From: Candidatus Saccharimonadota bacterium
GTDB taxonomy: Bacteria; Patescibacteriota; Saccharimonadia; Saccharimonadales; UBA4665
Reading direction: 5' to 3'
NCBI GenBank assembly: GCA_014377695.1
Contig: JACMPA010000009.1
Span: forward strand, 62,001-126,000
DNA length: 64,000 nt
Under the pieces are notes generated by a model. It was not told where the DNA came from and did not search any database. It saw only the letters and a program-made list of their open reading frames with translations. Position numbers and translations under genes: made by a program. This document shows, one piece after another, positions 8,989 to 18,877 of the stretch (positions are counted from its first letter, which is position 1; every line of letters starts with the position of its first letter).

Positions 8989-11028
8989 ATGAATCTACAT
9001 GATCCATTGACTGTCGTCAAAGGTGTTGGACCCGCCGTTGCGGCTAAATTCAAACTGCTAAATTTAAAAACAATTGGTGAGCTCATTGATTATTACCCCC
9101 GGCGCTACGATGATTATTCTGCACTCACGCCAGTTATTGAGTTAACACAACCTGGGCCAGTTACGATTCAGGCGCAGATAACGAGTATTAAAGGGCGCTA
9201 TGTCCGACGGGGTATGCACATAACTGAAGCGATCGCTTCGGATGAAACTGGTAGCACTCGGTTAACCTGGTTCAATCAACCCTACCGGGAAATGGCAATG
9301 AAGCGAGGCCAGGATTACTACATATCTGGTTCGTTTGAATTAAACTACCAACGGTTTGCCATTCAGAATCCGACAACGGAACTGGTGAGCGATTTTCCAG
9401 TTAATACGGCCAGGATTGTGCCCATATACCGTGAGACCAAAGGCATGAACTCCCGCCAGATACGCCTGGTTTTGAAGGAATTAGTGCCCGAAATTGAAGC
9501 CTTAGTCGAAACATTACCAGAAACAATGGTACGTACGCACAATTTAATGAGTCGTGCCGAAGCAATTATGGGAATGCACTTTCCAGATGACAGCGAACAG
9601 CTCGATGTTGCCAAGCGGCGCTTGGGTTTTGAAGAAGTATTCCAGCTCAGCCTAGCGAGCCTCATGAACAAACTAGAATTACAGCAAGAAAAAGCACCAC
9701 CAGTAGAGTTCCATGAAGCGTTAGCCAAGGACTTCGTGAGTCATCTTCCATTCGAATTGACCGGAGCACAGCGACGGGTTGTGTGGCAAATATATTTAGA
9801 TATGCAAAAATCTCAACCAATGAATCGGCTCGTTGAGGGTGACGTCGGGGCGGGCAAAACAGTGGTGGCAGCCATGGCAGCGGTAATGGTGCTCCATAGT
9901 GGCCATCAGGTAGCATTAATGGCGCCAACTGAGCTGCTGGCCCAGCAACATGCCGAAACGCTACACAAGCTCTTGGAGCCGCTTGGCTATCAAGACCTGG
10001 TCGGGTTATTAGTCGGTAGTATGACTCCTAAGCAAAAAGAAGTGGCGCGTGCCCAGATTAAATCAGGACAAACAAAATTTATGGTTGGAACGAACGCTTT
10101 AATTCAAGATTCGGTAGACATGCATGGGTTAGAGTTGATTATTATTGATGAACAACATCGCTTTGGCGTTGATCAGCGTAAAGAGCTTCTCAGTAAAGCT
10201 GGCCACATGCCGCATGTGCTCAGCCTAACCGCTACACCCATACCACGTTCACTGGCTTTGACGCTGTACGGCGAACTGGACGTATCCATACTCGACATGA
10301 AGCCTGGTGGCCGCAAGCCAATCAAGACGAGTATAGAATCACCGAATTCTCGAAAACTACTGTACGAAGATATCGATAAAGAATTGAGTGACGGTCGTCA
10401 AATGTTTGTTGTCTGTCCTCTGATCAGTGAATCAGAAGCGCTACCTGCCAGTTCAGCCGAAAAAATGTATGAGCAACTCAGAAAAAGAGACTTCAAACAC
10501 CGCCGTGTAGGTTTGATGCACGGAAAACTTAAGGGTGCTGAAAAGAACGCGGTCATGCAGCAGTTCGTACGGGGTGAGCTCGATATTTTAGTTTCAACTA
10601 CTGTCATCGAAGTTGGGGTTGATGTACCGAACGCCACGGTTATGGTAATCGAGAACGCTGAACGTTTTGGATTAGCCCAGATTCATCAGTTGCGTGGTCG
10701 GGTCGGACGGAGTAGTTACCAGGGCTATTGTTATTTGATGCTGGGTGACTCGGGTGCACCAAGCAAACGACTGCGAGCTTTAGAAAGCAGCAATGACGGA
10801 TTCCGACTTGCTGAACTAGACCTCGAGTTACGTGGGCCAGGTGCTATCTATGGGCAAGCCCAACATGGTCAATTGGACTTGAGGGTTGCCAAGCTCACTG
10901 ACATAAAGCTGATCAGCGAAGCGCGCCAGGCGGCTCACGAATTTATCGACAGCGGCGAAAAGCTGGTAAACTATAGTCAATTACGTGAACAAGTGACCAG
11001 GTTACGTGCAGTTACTAATTTAAATTAA
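8989..11028 (+). CDS. recG: ATP-dependent DNA helicase RecG
   Basis: Wedge domain, GDVGAGKTVVA, IIDEQHRFGVDQR, TATPIPRSLALT, QLRGRVGRS. Confidence 0.97.
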   Translation: MNLHDPLTVVKGVGPAVAAKFKLLNLKTIGELIDYYPRRYDDYSALTPVIELTQPGPVTIQAQITSIKGRYVRRGMHITEAIASDETGSTRLTWFNQPYREMAMKRGQDYYISGSFELNYQRFAIQNPTTELVSDFPVNTARIVPIYRETKGMNSRQIRLVLKELVPEIEALVETLPETMVRTHNLMSRAEAIMGMHFPDDSEQLDVAKRRLGFEEVFQLSLASLMNKLELQQEKAPPVEFHEALAKDFVSHLPFELTGAQRRVVWQIYLDMQKSQPMNRLVEGDVGAGKTVVAAMAAVMVLHSGHQVALMAPTELLAQQHAETLHKLLEPLGYQDLVGLLVGSMTPKQKEVARAQIKSGQTKFMVGTNALIQDSVDMHGLELIIIDEQHRFGVDQRKELLSKAGHMPHVLSLTATPIPRSLALTLYGELDVSILDMKPGGRKPIKTSIESPNSRKLLYEDIDKELSDGRQMFVVCPLISESEALPASSAEKMYEQLRKRDFKHRRVGLMHGKLKGAEKNAVMQQFVRGELDILVSTTVIEVGVDVPNATVMVIENAERFGLAQIHQLRGRVGRSSYQGYCYLMLGDSGAPSKRLRALESSNDGFRLAELDLELRGPGAIYGQAQHGQLDLRVAKLTDIKLISEARQAAHEFIDSGEKLVNYSQLREQVTRLRAVTNLN

Positions 11029-11040
11029 ACAAAAGGTCCA

Positions 11041-11892
11041 ATGTACTCAGGCACAACTCTTACACCAATGAAATGGTTTGACGCATGGTTCGGGGCGCAT
11101 CAAAAAATTGACCGGGTAGCGCGTAATCACTTAGCCAGTACCTTCGAAGGGCGTGGGTATTATTTTCCGACGGCCTGGCAGATAATCAGTTTTGAGGGTC
11201 AGAATGGGCCGGACGGCATTAAGCGTAAATCACCAGCTCAGGATGAGCCCTGGCATTTTTATGATCCGAGCGACCATGATGATCGTCGTTTGATCGGCTC
11301 AATCGTCCATCATTATGACGAATTAGTCGTTGCTTTGCGGGAACGCAATCAGGCCCGCGCCGCCTTCGAAGCAGCTTGGCTTTCGCACGCGCTAGTGGAT
11401 GGGCTGACACCGGCACACCACTTTCCTTACGAGCAAACGTTAAAAGACTTACGTGGTGGGCAGGGAATTGATACACGAACCACAGCTAAAGAAAAACTGA
11501 TCATGCATGGTGATACATTAAGCGAAAAGCTAGGCAATAACTGGAAAATGTGGGGCGACAAAGGTTTGCTGGCAACGCACTTAGCATTTGAGTGGGGGGT
11601 ATCTATCATTATTACTCCAATGCGATTGAAGCACGCCATGCCTACCGACGCCGAACTAGTAGAATTTCGTCAAAAAGGCGTTGAGCTCATGTTCCAAAAA
11701 CGTATTTACCAAGTTGCCGCACTTGGGATGTACGAGAATTTTCATAAGTCAGGTTGGACGCCTAAGCTTGCCAAGCAGGTCCGCAGGGAACTTGCACCAC
11801 TGATCATAAGCACTATTACGCTTGCTTGGTACGGCGCCATCATGGACAGCCAGCAGTCCATTAAACGCCGTAAATCGCGTACTGCCGCATGA
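11041..11892 (+). CDS. Zinc-dependent phospholipase C / S1-P1 nuclease-like protein
   Basis: SHALVDGLTPAHH (HxxxDxxxxxH) and THLAFEW (HxxxE) match the metal-ligand spacing of the zinc-PLC/S1-P1 superfamily; HFYDP and HHY also present. Confidence 0.55.
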   Translation: MYSGTTLTPMKWFDAWFGAHQKIDRVARNHLASTFEGRGYYFPTAWQIISFEGQNGPDGIKRKSPAQDEPWHFYDPSDHDDRRLIGSIVHHYDELVVALRERNQARAAFEAAWLSHALVDGLTPAHHFPYEQTLKDLRGGQGIDTRTTAKEKLIMHGDTLSEKLGNNWKMWGDKGLLATHLAFEWGVSIIITPMRLKHAMPTDAELVEFRQKGVELMFQKRIYQVAALGMYENFHKSGWTPKLAKQVRRELAPLIISTITLAWYGAIMDSQQSIKRRKSRTAA

Positions 11893-12422
11893 GAGTGATT
11901 GCCGGTACCCTAGGTGGTCGGACCTTCGATAATCCTACCGGTCACCGTACCCACCCCATGAGTGAAAAAGCCCGGGGAGCTATTTTTAACGCCCTCGGCG
12001 AGTTAAGTGGCTTAAGCGTATTAGATGCCTTTGCTGGCACCGGTGCACTATCAATCGAGGCTGTCAGTCGTGGTGCAGACAGCGCGCTTGCCATCGACAC
12101 CGACAAAGATGCCTATTTGAACATCCAGAACAACATCGCCGCTCTGAAGCTTAATGATCGCATCACGGCTATGCGTAAAAACATTTCGGGCTGGTCGCGC
12201 AACAACCGCGAGCGCAAATTCGACGTTGTACTTGTCGATCCACCGTACGATGACATTCGTCCGGATGTCATCGAGCGTTTGGCGGTACATGTTAAACCGG
12301 GCGGTATATTCGTCCTTTCGTGGCCTGGCAAAGAAAAAACCCGGCAATTTCTAGATTTAGAGCAAATTTCACACAAAGGCTACGGCGACATTCAACTAGT
12401 CTTTTACCGCCGGATACGTTAG
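11889..12422 (+). CDS. rsmD: 16S rRNA (guanine966-N2)-methyltransferase RsmD family
   Basis: MRVIAGTLGGRTFDNP..HRTHPMSEKARGAIFNALG, DAFAGTGALSIEA, VDPPYDD; overlaps upstream stop by ATGA. Confidence 0.93.
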   Translation: MRVIAGTLGGRTFDNPTGHRTHPMSEKARGAIFNALGELSGLSVLDAFAGTGALSIEAVSRGADSALAIDTDKDAYLNIQNNIAALKLNDRITAMRKNISGWSRNNRERKFDVVLVDPPYDDIRPDVIERLAVHVKPGGIFVLSWPGKEKTRQFLDLEQISHKGYGDIQLVFYRRIR

Positions 12423-12539
12423 AATACCACCGTTACCAATTCTTTTAATTGCATAAACTCAAAAGACGATACAGCCGGGCGAAATAAGATCTATTTTGTC
12501 CGCGCGATGGGTAAACCGCAGGTTTACCCAGACTATCAT

Positions 12540-12623
12540 GCGGATGTGGTGAAATGGTAGACACGCTGGCTTTAGGAGCCAGTGCCGCAAGGCGTGAAGG
12601 TTCAAGTCCTTTCATCCGCACCA
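12540..12623 (+). tRNA. tRNA-Leu (anticodon UAG), CCA encoded
   Basis: Acceptor GCGGATG/CATCCGC, anticodon stem CTGGC/GCCAG with loop TTTAGGA, long variable arm, GGTTCAAGTCC T-loop, ACCA end. Confidence 0.95.
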
Positions 12624-12644
12624 AGCACTAATTGAGGAGTTGTT

Positions 12645-13565
12645 ATGATCGGCCTTATTGTTGTACTAATAGTCATTTTTATCTTTATCCTCCTGACTGG
12701 GTTGTTCACGGTACGACAACAAACTTCAGCCGTTATTGAGCGCTTCGGCAAATTCCACAAGATATCTAGTGCTGGCTTAAACTTCAAGATACCGCTGATT
12801 GACCGTATTGCTGGTCGTCTTAGTCTCCGGGTGCAGCAGCTCGACGTCCGGGTTGAAACCAAGACTAAAGACAACGTGTTTGTGTTCGTCGTAGTCAGCG
12901 TCCAGTATCACGTATTAAATGAGAAAGTCCTCGACGCCTTTTACCGCTTACAAAACCCCCAAGAACAGATCACAGCCTACGTTTTCGATACGATTCGTGC
13001 TCGTGTTCCGAATGTGGAGCTCGACAAAGTATTCGAAACCAAGGACGATATAGCTAACGCCGTCAAAACCGAACTCGACACCGTGATGGATGACTTCGGC
13101 TACGGCATCATCAAGGCTCTCGTCACCGACATTGACCCAGATCAGCGCGTCAAGCAGAGTATGAACGAAATTAACGCTGCTCAGCGTCTCCGTGAAGCCG
13201 CTATCCAACAGGCTGAGGCCGACAAGATCCGCGTGGTAAAAGCCGCTGAAGGTGAAGCCGAAAGCAAGGCACTGCAAGGTCAGGGAATTGCTAACCAGCG
13301 TAAAGCTATCATCGAAGGACTCAAAGAATCGGTGGAAAGTTTCAATAAATCAATCAGCGGCACAAATGCCGAAGATGTGATGAATTTAGTGTTAATGACG
13401 CAGTACTTCGATACACTCAAAGAAATCGGCATCAACAGCCGCAGTAATACCATTATGATTCCACACAGTCCAGGTGGTATGGGCGATATCACCGAGCAGA
13501 TGCGTAATGCTATCATCACCGCTAATCAAGTGACCGATAGCGTTAAAAACTCTCCTTCAGCGTAG
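12645..13565 (+). CDS. SPFH/Band-7 (stomatin-like) membrane protein
   Basis: N-terminal TM, TVRQQTSAVIERFGKFHKISSAGLNFKIPLIDR, AAQRLREAAIQQAEADKI. Confidence 0.93.
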   Translation: MIGLIVVLIVIFIFILLTGLFTVRQQTSAVIERFGKFHKISSAGLNFKIPLIDRIAGRLSLRVQQLDVRVETKTKDNVFVFVVVSVQYHVLNEKVLDAFYRLQNPQEQITAYVFDTIRARVPNVELDKVFETKDDIANAVKTELDTVMDDFGYGIIKALVTDIDPDQRVKQSMNEINAAQRLREAAIQQAEADKIRVVKAAEGEAESKALQGQGIANQRKAIIEGLKESVESFNKSISGTNAEDVMNLVLMTQYFDTLKEIGINSRSNTIMIPHSPGGMGDITEQMRNAIITANQVTDSVKNSPSA

Positions 13566-13603
13566 CTATCATTGAATTAAGCAACAGTACGAGGTAACCC
13601 GCT

Positions 13604-14206
13604 ATGGCCAAACCAATCCATTCAGTTATATACATTCCTGGAATAGGTGATACCAAAACGACGTTCCAGGAAATCGCGGCTAAGTCCTGGCGTTTCTGGG
13701 GCGTTCGACCGCACACCTTCCCAATGCGCTGGGCCGATCAACAGCCGTTTGAACCTAAGTTTCAGCGTTTGTTAGCATACATTGATGATTTGTTGGCTCA
13801 GGGCCACCTGGTATCGTTAGTTGGCGCCAGCGCCGGAGCAACGGTTGCACTAAACGCTTTTGCGGCCCGACCGCAGATACACGGTGTAGTATGCATCGCC
13901 GGCAAAGTCAACCGAGCGCACGCTATAGGTGCGTGGTACCACCAAAATGCTTCGTCATTTGTAGAATCGGCGTACCAAGCTCAGGATTCGGTGCTTAGTC
14001 TCACTACTGGACAGCGCGCTCGAATCAGTTCGCGCTACGCTATTGTCGATGTTATCGTACCGCGAAGGGATAGTATCGTTCCTGGTGCTCAAAACAAGAC
14101 AGTCATTGGCATTGGGCACGTCCCAACAATTGCGCTACAGTTGACGGTCGGCGCTCCAAATCACCTCCGGTTCCTCAAGCGCTTACCTCAAAACTTGACA
14201 GAATAG
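13604..14206 (+). CDS. Alpha/beta-hydrolase-like protein
   Basis: IYIPGIGDTKTTF and nucleophile-elbow-like GASAGATVAL; terminal IGIGHVPTI supplies a candidate His. Confidence 0.6.
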   Translation: MAKPIHSVIYIPGIGDTKTTFQEIAAKSWRFWGVRPHTFPMRWADQQPFEPKFQRLLAYIDDLLAQGHLVSLVGASAGATVALNAFAARPQIHGVVCIAGKVNRAHAIGAWYHQNASSFVESAYQAQDSVLSLTTGQRARISSRYAIVDVIVPRRDSIVPGAQNKTVIGIGHVPTIALQLTVGAPNHLRFLKRLPQNLTE

Positions 14207-14275
14207 CGTATAATAGTACCTAAGATGTACAACAGATCTAATTTAAGCTAATGTACCAGTTGTAATTACGCTATA

Positions 14276-15607
14276 ATGAAGGACAGTATGAACGACAGCA
14301 AGGCACTATCGACCCAACCTTACAAAGGCGCCCGCGACTTCTATCCGGAGGATATGCGTTTTCAGAAGTACATGTTTAGCAAAGTTCGCATGGTTTGTGA
14401 GCGCTTCGGCTACGAAGAATACGACGCACCGATACTCGAACCAACTGAACTGTATTTGCGTAAAGGCAACCAAGAAATCATCGACGAACAAACGTACACC
14501 TTCACCGACCGTGGCGACAGAAGTGTCACAATCAGAACCGAAATGACCCCAACCGTCAGCCGGATGGTAGCCGGTCGCCGACAAGAGCTGCCCTATCCAG
14601 CCCGTTGGTACAGCATTCCAAATCTGCTGCGCTATGAACGGCCCCAAAAAGGCCGTCTACGAGAATTCTGGCAGCTAAATGCCGATATATTTGGGGTGGC
14701 CGGGATCGAAGCTGATGTTGAAATCATCACTTTGGCAGACCAAATATTCCGCGAACTAGGTGCTCAATCAGATATGTACGAGATCAAGCTCAATAGCCGA
14801 AAGTTTGTTAACTTTTTGCTTGGTGAGTTTTTTGGGCTTGATGAAGTCCAGCAAACCAGCATTATTAGACTAATTGATCGTAAAAACAAAATGGATCCCA
14901 TGTCGTTTGTGACGCAGCTTGACGCCCTGTGTAGTCCATCGGAACGCGAGGCTGGACTCGTTGAGCAAATTACGGGAGTGTTGAGCGTCCGTACGATAGC
15001 CGAGCTACCTGACGCAGTCCAAGCGGCGGAGTCATTGGTGCCAGTTCGTCAAACGTTAGAACAGCTTCACGCAGCTGGCATACACAATGCTGCCTTCGAC
15101 ATCACCCTGATGCGCGGCTTCGATTATTATACCGATGTTGTGTTCGAGGTTTTTGATACTGATCCCAACAATAACCGGTCAATGTGTGGTGGTGGACGGT
15201 ATGACGGATTGGTTGGAGCCTTTGGTGTTGAGCCAATCCCGACCGTTGGTTACGCCATGGGTGACGCAGTGCTCGCAGAGTTTTTGAAGGGCCATGAACT
15301 GGTACCTGAATTGGCCCCAGAAAGTGACGTTTATATTGTGCTAGCCGGTGACGTGCTTGCGGCAGCCCAAAAGCCAATTGCCGATCTCCGCGGCATGGGT
15401 CTAAACATCGTGGTCGATTTTAGTGGTCGTAAAGTCGGTGACCAATTCAAGAGTGCCGACAAACGTGGAATGACATATGTTTTAGTTGTCGGAGAGAAAG
15501 AACTGAATGACGGTCAATTTACCCTTAAGAATCTAAAAAGCGGTGCCGAAGAAAAGCATGGCCTGGAACGTATTGTCAGCATCGTCAAAGACCGTCGACA
15601 CGATTAG
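14276..15607 (+). CDS. hisS: Histidyl-tRNA synthetase (start may be ATG at 14288)
   Basis: Class II motifs: KGARDFYPEDM, RTEMTPTVSRM, LLRYERPQKGRLREFWQLN, GGGRYDGL. Confidence 0.96.
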   Translation: MKDSMNDSKALSTQPYKGARDFYPEDMRFQKYMFSKVRMVCERFGYEEYDAPILEPTELYLRKGNQEIIDEQTYTFTDRGDRSVTIRTEMTPTVSRMVAGRRQELPYPARWYSIPNLLRYERPQKGRLREFWQLNADIFGVAGIEADVEIITLADQIFRELGAQSDMYEIKLNSRKFVNFLLGEFFGLDEVQQTSIIRLIDRKNKMDPMSFVTQLDALCSPSEREAGLVEQITGVLSVRTIAELPDAVQAAESLVPVRQTLEQLHAAGIHNAAFDITLMRGFDYYTDVVFEVFDTDPNNNRSMCGGGRYDGLVGAFGVEPIPTVGYAMGDAVLAEFLKGHELVPELAPESDVYIVLAGDVLAAAQKPIADLRGMGLNIVVDFSGRKVGDQFKSADKRGMTYVLVVGEKELNDGQFTLKNLKSGAEEKHGLERIVSIVKDRRHD

Positions 15608-15687
15608 TAGACGGAGGACCGTCCTCTGGCTATGGTAAGAGGACGGACCTCCCACAATAACGAAAACTATCAGAGGAATTACCAACT

Positions 15688-16152
15688 ATGATGGCCATCA
15701 ATCACGCAGCAACCGGCGCTCTCATTGGCCTGACCGTAGATGAACCATTCCTAGCACTGCCACTGTCATTCGTGTCGCACTTTGTACTCGATGCCATTCC
15801 TCATTACGACCCGGTAGAGGGTACGAACGAAGAAAAGATTAGTTCAAAGAAGTTCTTTTATATCCAGATCGTGCTTGGTGCGCTATTATGCTTCTTGCTC
15901 ATATTGCTGCTGTCGATAACGCAGCCTAAGCGGTGGCTCGTAGCTGCTGGGTGTGCCTTCCTTGGTGCTAGCCCGGACCTGCTTTCTTTTCCTCGATATT
16001 TAAGTGTTAAGCAGACGGGCATGGACATCGACAAGACAAACTGGTTTTGGAGTTTCCATAGCTGGATTCAGTGGCGTACGGGCCCAGATTTGTTATGGAC
16101 TGAATTGGTTTGGTTAGGCGCGATTGGCTTCTGCGTCGCTGGTTTACTCTAG
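15688..16152 (+). CDS. Small membrane protein, possibly YdjM-type metal-dependent hydrolase-like
   Basis: NHAATGALIGL and SHFVLDAIPHYDP with multiple hydrophobic segments. Confidence 0.5.
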   Translation: MMAINHAATGALIGLTVDEPFLALPLSFVSHFVLDAIPHYDPVEGTNEEKISSKKFFYIQIVLGALLCFLLILLLSITQPKRWLVAAGCAFLGASPDLLSFPRYLSVKQTGMDIDKTNWFWSFHSWIQWRTGPDLLWTELVWLGAIGFCVAGLL

Positions 16153-16256
16153 AAAAGCTTATTGTAATCTGTTACAGTTGGTGACTATATAAGCAGCACG
16201 GAGAATAGTCGATCTAATTTCGGTTGGCCAAAACTGCGCCCTAAACAGGAACTATT

Positions 16257-17543
16257 ATGCAAATTACTAAAGATCAAATGTCACCGACGAATGTCAAACT
16301 AACTATCAAGGCCGATGAGGCTGCTCTGGCTGCCGCCAAGCAGGTTGTACTCATGCAGCTCGCCAAGAACATTAAGGTACAGGGGTTTCGTACTGGCAAA
16401 GCACCGATGTCGGTCGTTGAAAAAAACGTTGATCAACAGACGCTCCAATCTGAATTTCTCGATACGATGGTAAACCAGTTGTATGTTGAAGCAGTCACCA
16501 AGGAAGGCCTGCGTCCTGTGAATCGTCCGGATGTCTCGATCACCAAATTTGTGCCATTTAATACCTTAGAAATTACAGCTGAAGTTGAAGTCATCGGCGC
16601 GATTACGCTGCCAGATTATAAAAAGATTCGCCTGGCCAAGCCAGTCGTTAAGGTCGACGCAAAAGACGTCGATGAAGTAATGACTAATCTGTCGACTCGT
16701 GCTGCTGTCAAAAAGGACGTTACCCGCGCCGCTCAGCTCGACGACGAAGTCACCATCGACTTCAAGGGCGTCGACACAAAGACTAAAGCATCAATTGCCG
16801 GTGCTGACGGTAGTGAGTATCCATTAGTACTCGGTAGCAAATCGTTTATTCCGGGTTTCGAAGAAGAACTCATCGGACTAAAATCCGACGGCGAGAAGAC
16901 CTTTGACATCACATTTCCGAAAGATTACGGCACAGTCGACTTGCAGAACAAAAAAGTTACCTTCACGGTAACCATCAAGAAGATCCAAGAACTGGCTAAG
17001 CCAAAACTCGATGATGCATTCGCGGCTACTGTTGGTCCGTTTAAGACATTGGCAGAACTTAAGGGTGATGTTAAGAAACAACTACAAGCTGATCGTGAAC
17101 AGCAAGCTAATCGTGATTACGAGAGCGAATTGTTAGGGCAAATCGCTGAGAAGACCAAGGCCAACATCCCGCCGGTTCTGGTCGAAGAAGAAATCGACCG
17201 CGCTGAGGCGGATGAGCGTCAAAACTTAGTGTACCGCGGTCAAACATGGGAAGAGCACCTCGAGGCAGATGGTGTCACGGCAGAAGAGCACCGCGAGAAG
17301 CAACGACCTGCTGCTGAAGCCCGCGTGACTGCTGGGCTCGTACTTGGTGAAGTAGCCGAGCTCGAAAAGATCACTGTCTCCAATGAGGAAATTGATGTCC
17401 GTATGCAGTTACTCAGTGGTCAATATCAGGATCAAGCAATGCAGGCTGAACTCAGCAAACCAGAAGCCCGCCGCGACATCACTAGCCGGATGCTAACCGA
17501 AAAGACGATCGAAAAGCTCGTCGGTTACGCTTCCGCCAAGTAA
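16257..17543 (+). CDS. tig: Trigger factor
   Basis: Ribosome-binding signature VQGFRTGKAPMSVVEK, FKBP-like middle domain, helical C-terminus. Confidence 0.96.
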   Translation: MQITKDQMSPTNVKLTIKADEAALAAAKQVVLMQLAKNIKVQGFRTGKAPMSVVEKNVDQQTLQSEFLDTMVNQLYVEAVTKEGLRPVNRPDVSITKFVPFNTLEITAEVEVIGAITLPDYKKIRLAKPVVKVDAKDVDEVMTNLSTRAAVKKDVTRAAQLDDEVTIDFKGVDTKTKASIAGADGSEYPLVLGSKSFIPGFEEELIGLKSDGEKTFDITFPKDYGTVDLQNKKVTFTVTIKKIQELAKPKLDDAFAATVGPFKTLAELKGDVKKQLQADREQQANRDYESELLGQIAEKTKANIPPVLVEEEIDRAEADERQNLVYRGQTWEEHLEADGVTAEEHREKQRPAAEARVTAGLVLGEVAELEKITVSNEEIDVRMQLLSGQYQDQAMQAELSKPEARRDITSRMLTEKTIEKLVGYASAK

Positions 17544-17596
17544 TAAATCGGAACCACCATAAAAGCATGATATGCTCCATAAAATAGCAGACTTAT

Positions 17597-18013
17597 ATGG
17601 CTGACTGTGAGATATTAAACGCGGACAATGCTCTGACAACTGAGCAAAGGTTAGAAACAGCACAATTTGTTGCACAACATGTCAATACGCCGACTGAATT
17701 GCAGGCAACATATCAAAATCGAACAATTACAGACTGGGCTGATCGATATGAAACAAAACGTCGGCCAATGTGGTTGCGCCGTACATTTGATATGGGTTCC
17801 GAATTTGGAGCAGTAGTAGGCTATTGTTCTGTTGTGCATAGTCAAGGACAAAGGGTTTACGGAAGTATTATGTTTGACCGCGAGGTAGAAGTCGTTTTAC
17901 CTTCGTCGGATCAGCCCAAATCAGGAGAAGTAACTTCACGTCGACCATATTTGTTTGAGGCCATATCTCTAGCAATTGCCGAAGTTGAAGCAGCTTTTGC
18001 GATGAAAGAGTAG
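17597..18013 (+). CDS. Hypothetical protein
   Basis: 138-codon ORF between tig and clpP; no recognised motif. Confidence 0.5.
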   Translation: MADCEILNADNALTTEQRLETAQFVAQHVNTPTELQATYQNRTITDWADRYETKRRPMWLRRTFDMGSEFGAVVGYCSVVHSQGQRVYGSIMFDREVEVVLPSSDQPKSGEVTSRRPYLFEAISLAIAEVEAAFAMKE

Positions 18014-18021
18014 TTATGAAA

Positions 18022-18048
18022 TTAGCACTCTTGACTTGAGAGTGCTAA
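18022..18048. promoter_or_regulatory. CIRCE element (HrcA operator) upstream of clpP
   Basis: TTAGCACTC-N9(TTGACTTGA)-GAGTGCTAA, exact match to the CIRCE consensus. Confidence 0.96.
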
Positions 18049-18059
18049 TTTTTTATCAT
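18031..18059 (+). promoter_or_regulatory. clpP promoter overlapping CIRCE
   Basis: -35 TTGACT (18031-18036), 17-nt spacer, -10 TATCAT (18054-18059). Confidence 0.8.
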
Positions 18060-18084
18060 AGTATGCATAGAAAGAGGTACAACT

Positions 18085-18687
18085 ATGAGCGTATTGATTC
18101 CAACTGTTATCGAAAATGAAGGCCGCTACGAGCGGGCATATGACATTTATTCTCGTTTATTAAAAGACCGCATTATATTTCTAGGCAGCGATGTGAATGA
18201 AGCTTCGGCGAACACGATTGTCGCCCAGCTGCTCTTCTTGCAATCGGCTGATGCCAAAAAAGACATCTATCTGTATATCAACAGTCCCGGCGGAAGCGTT
18301 TACGATGCCTTAGCCATCTACGACACGATGCAGTTTATCAGCAATGACGTTCAAACGGTCGGCATTGGTGTGCAGGCGTCCGCTGCAGCGTTTTTGCTTA
18401 GCTCAGGCACCAAAGGTAAGCGTTTGATCCTGCCCAACTCCACTGTAATGATCCACCAGCCATCCAGCGGTACTCGCGGCAAGGTAACTGACCAAGAGAT
18501 TGACCTCAAAGAATCCTTGCGTATCAAGGCTTTGCTCGAAGGCATCATGGCCAAAAACACTGGTCAAAAGCCGGCTAAAATCCATGAAGACATGGAACGT
18601 GACAAGTGGCTTACTGCTGAAGAGGCTAAGGTCTACGGCATTGTCGACAAGGTTATAGACAATATTGGTGCTGCCCAAAAGGCCTAA
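18085..18687 (+). CDS. clpP: ATP-dependent Clp protease proteolytic subunit
   Basis: [41 protein letters not shown]; Ser-His-Asp triad context. Confidence 0.97.
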   Translation: MSVLIPTVIENEGRYERAYDIYSRLLKDRIIFLGSDVNEASANTIVAQLLFLQSADAKKDIYLYINSPGGSVYDALAIYDTMQFISNDVQTVGIGVQASAAAFLLSSGTKGKRLILPNSTVMIHQPSSGTRGKVTDQEIDLKESLRIKALLEGIMAKNTGQKPAKIHEDMERDKWLTAEEAKVYGIVDKVIDNIGAAQKA

Positions 18688-18877
18688 GGGTTGACACTGG
18701 CGGCTTCTTGCTCCAGAATATAGATTAAGAAGTAGTGTAAGTTGGGCGTGCCGTGCTTATAAGCGTGTAAGTATGAGTATCAAATCCCAACATTAGTAAT
18801 CTTCGGGCAAAGATCAACTAAAACAACTCAAAAACAGTTTAATTAACCACTTTATTAGGGGGCATTGCTTTTAACAT

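Noticed and set aside
12540-12623. Intron or unusual tRNA-Leu structure
   Set aside because: The sequence folds as a normal type II tRNA with encoded CCA.
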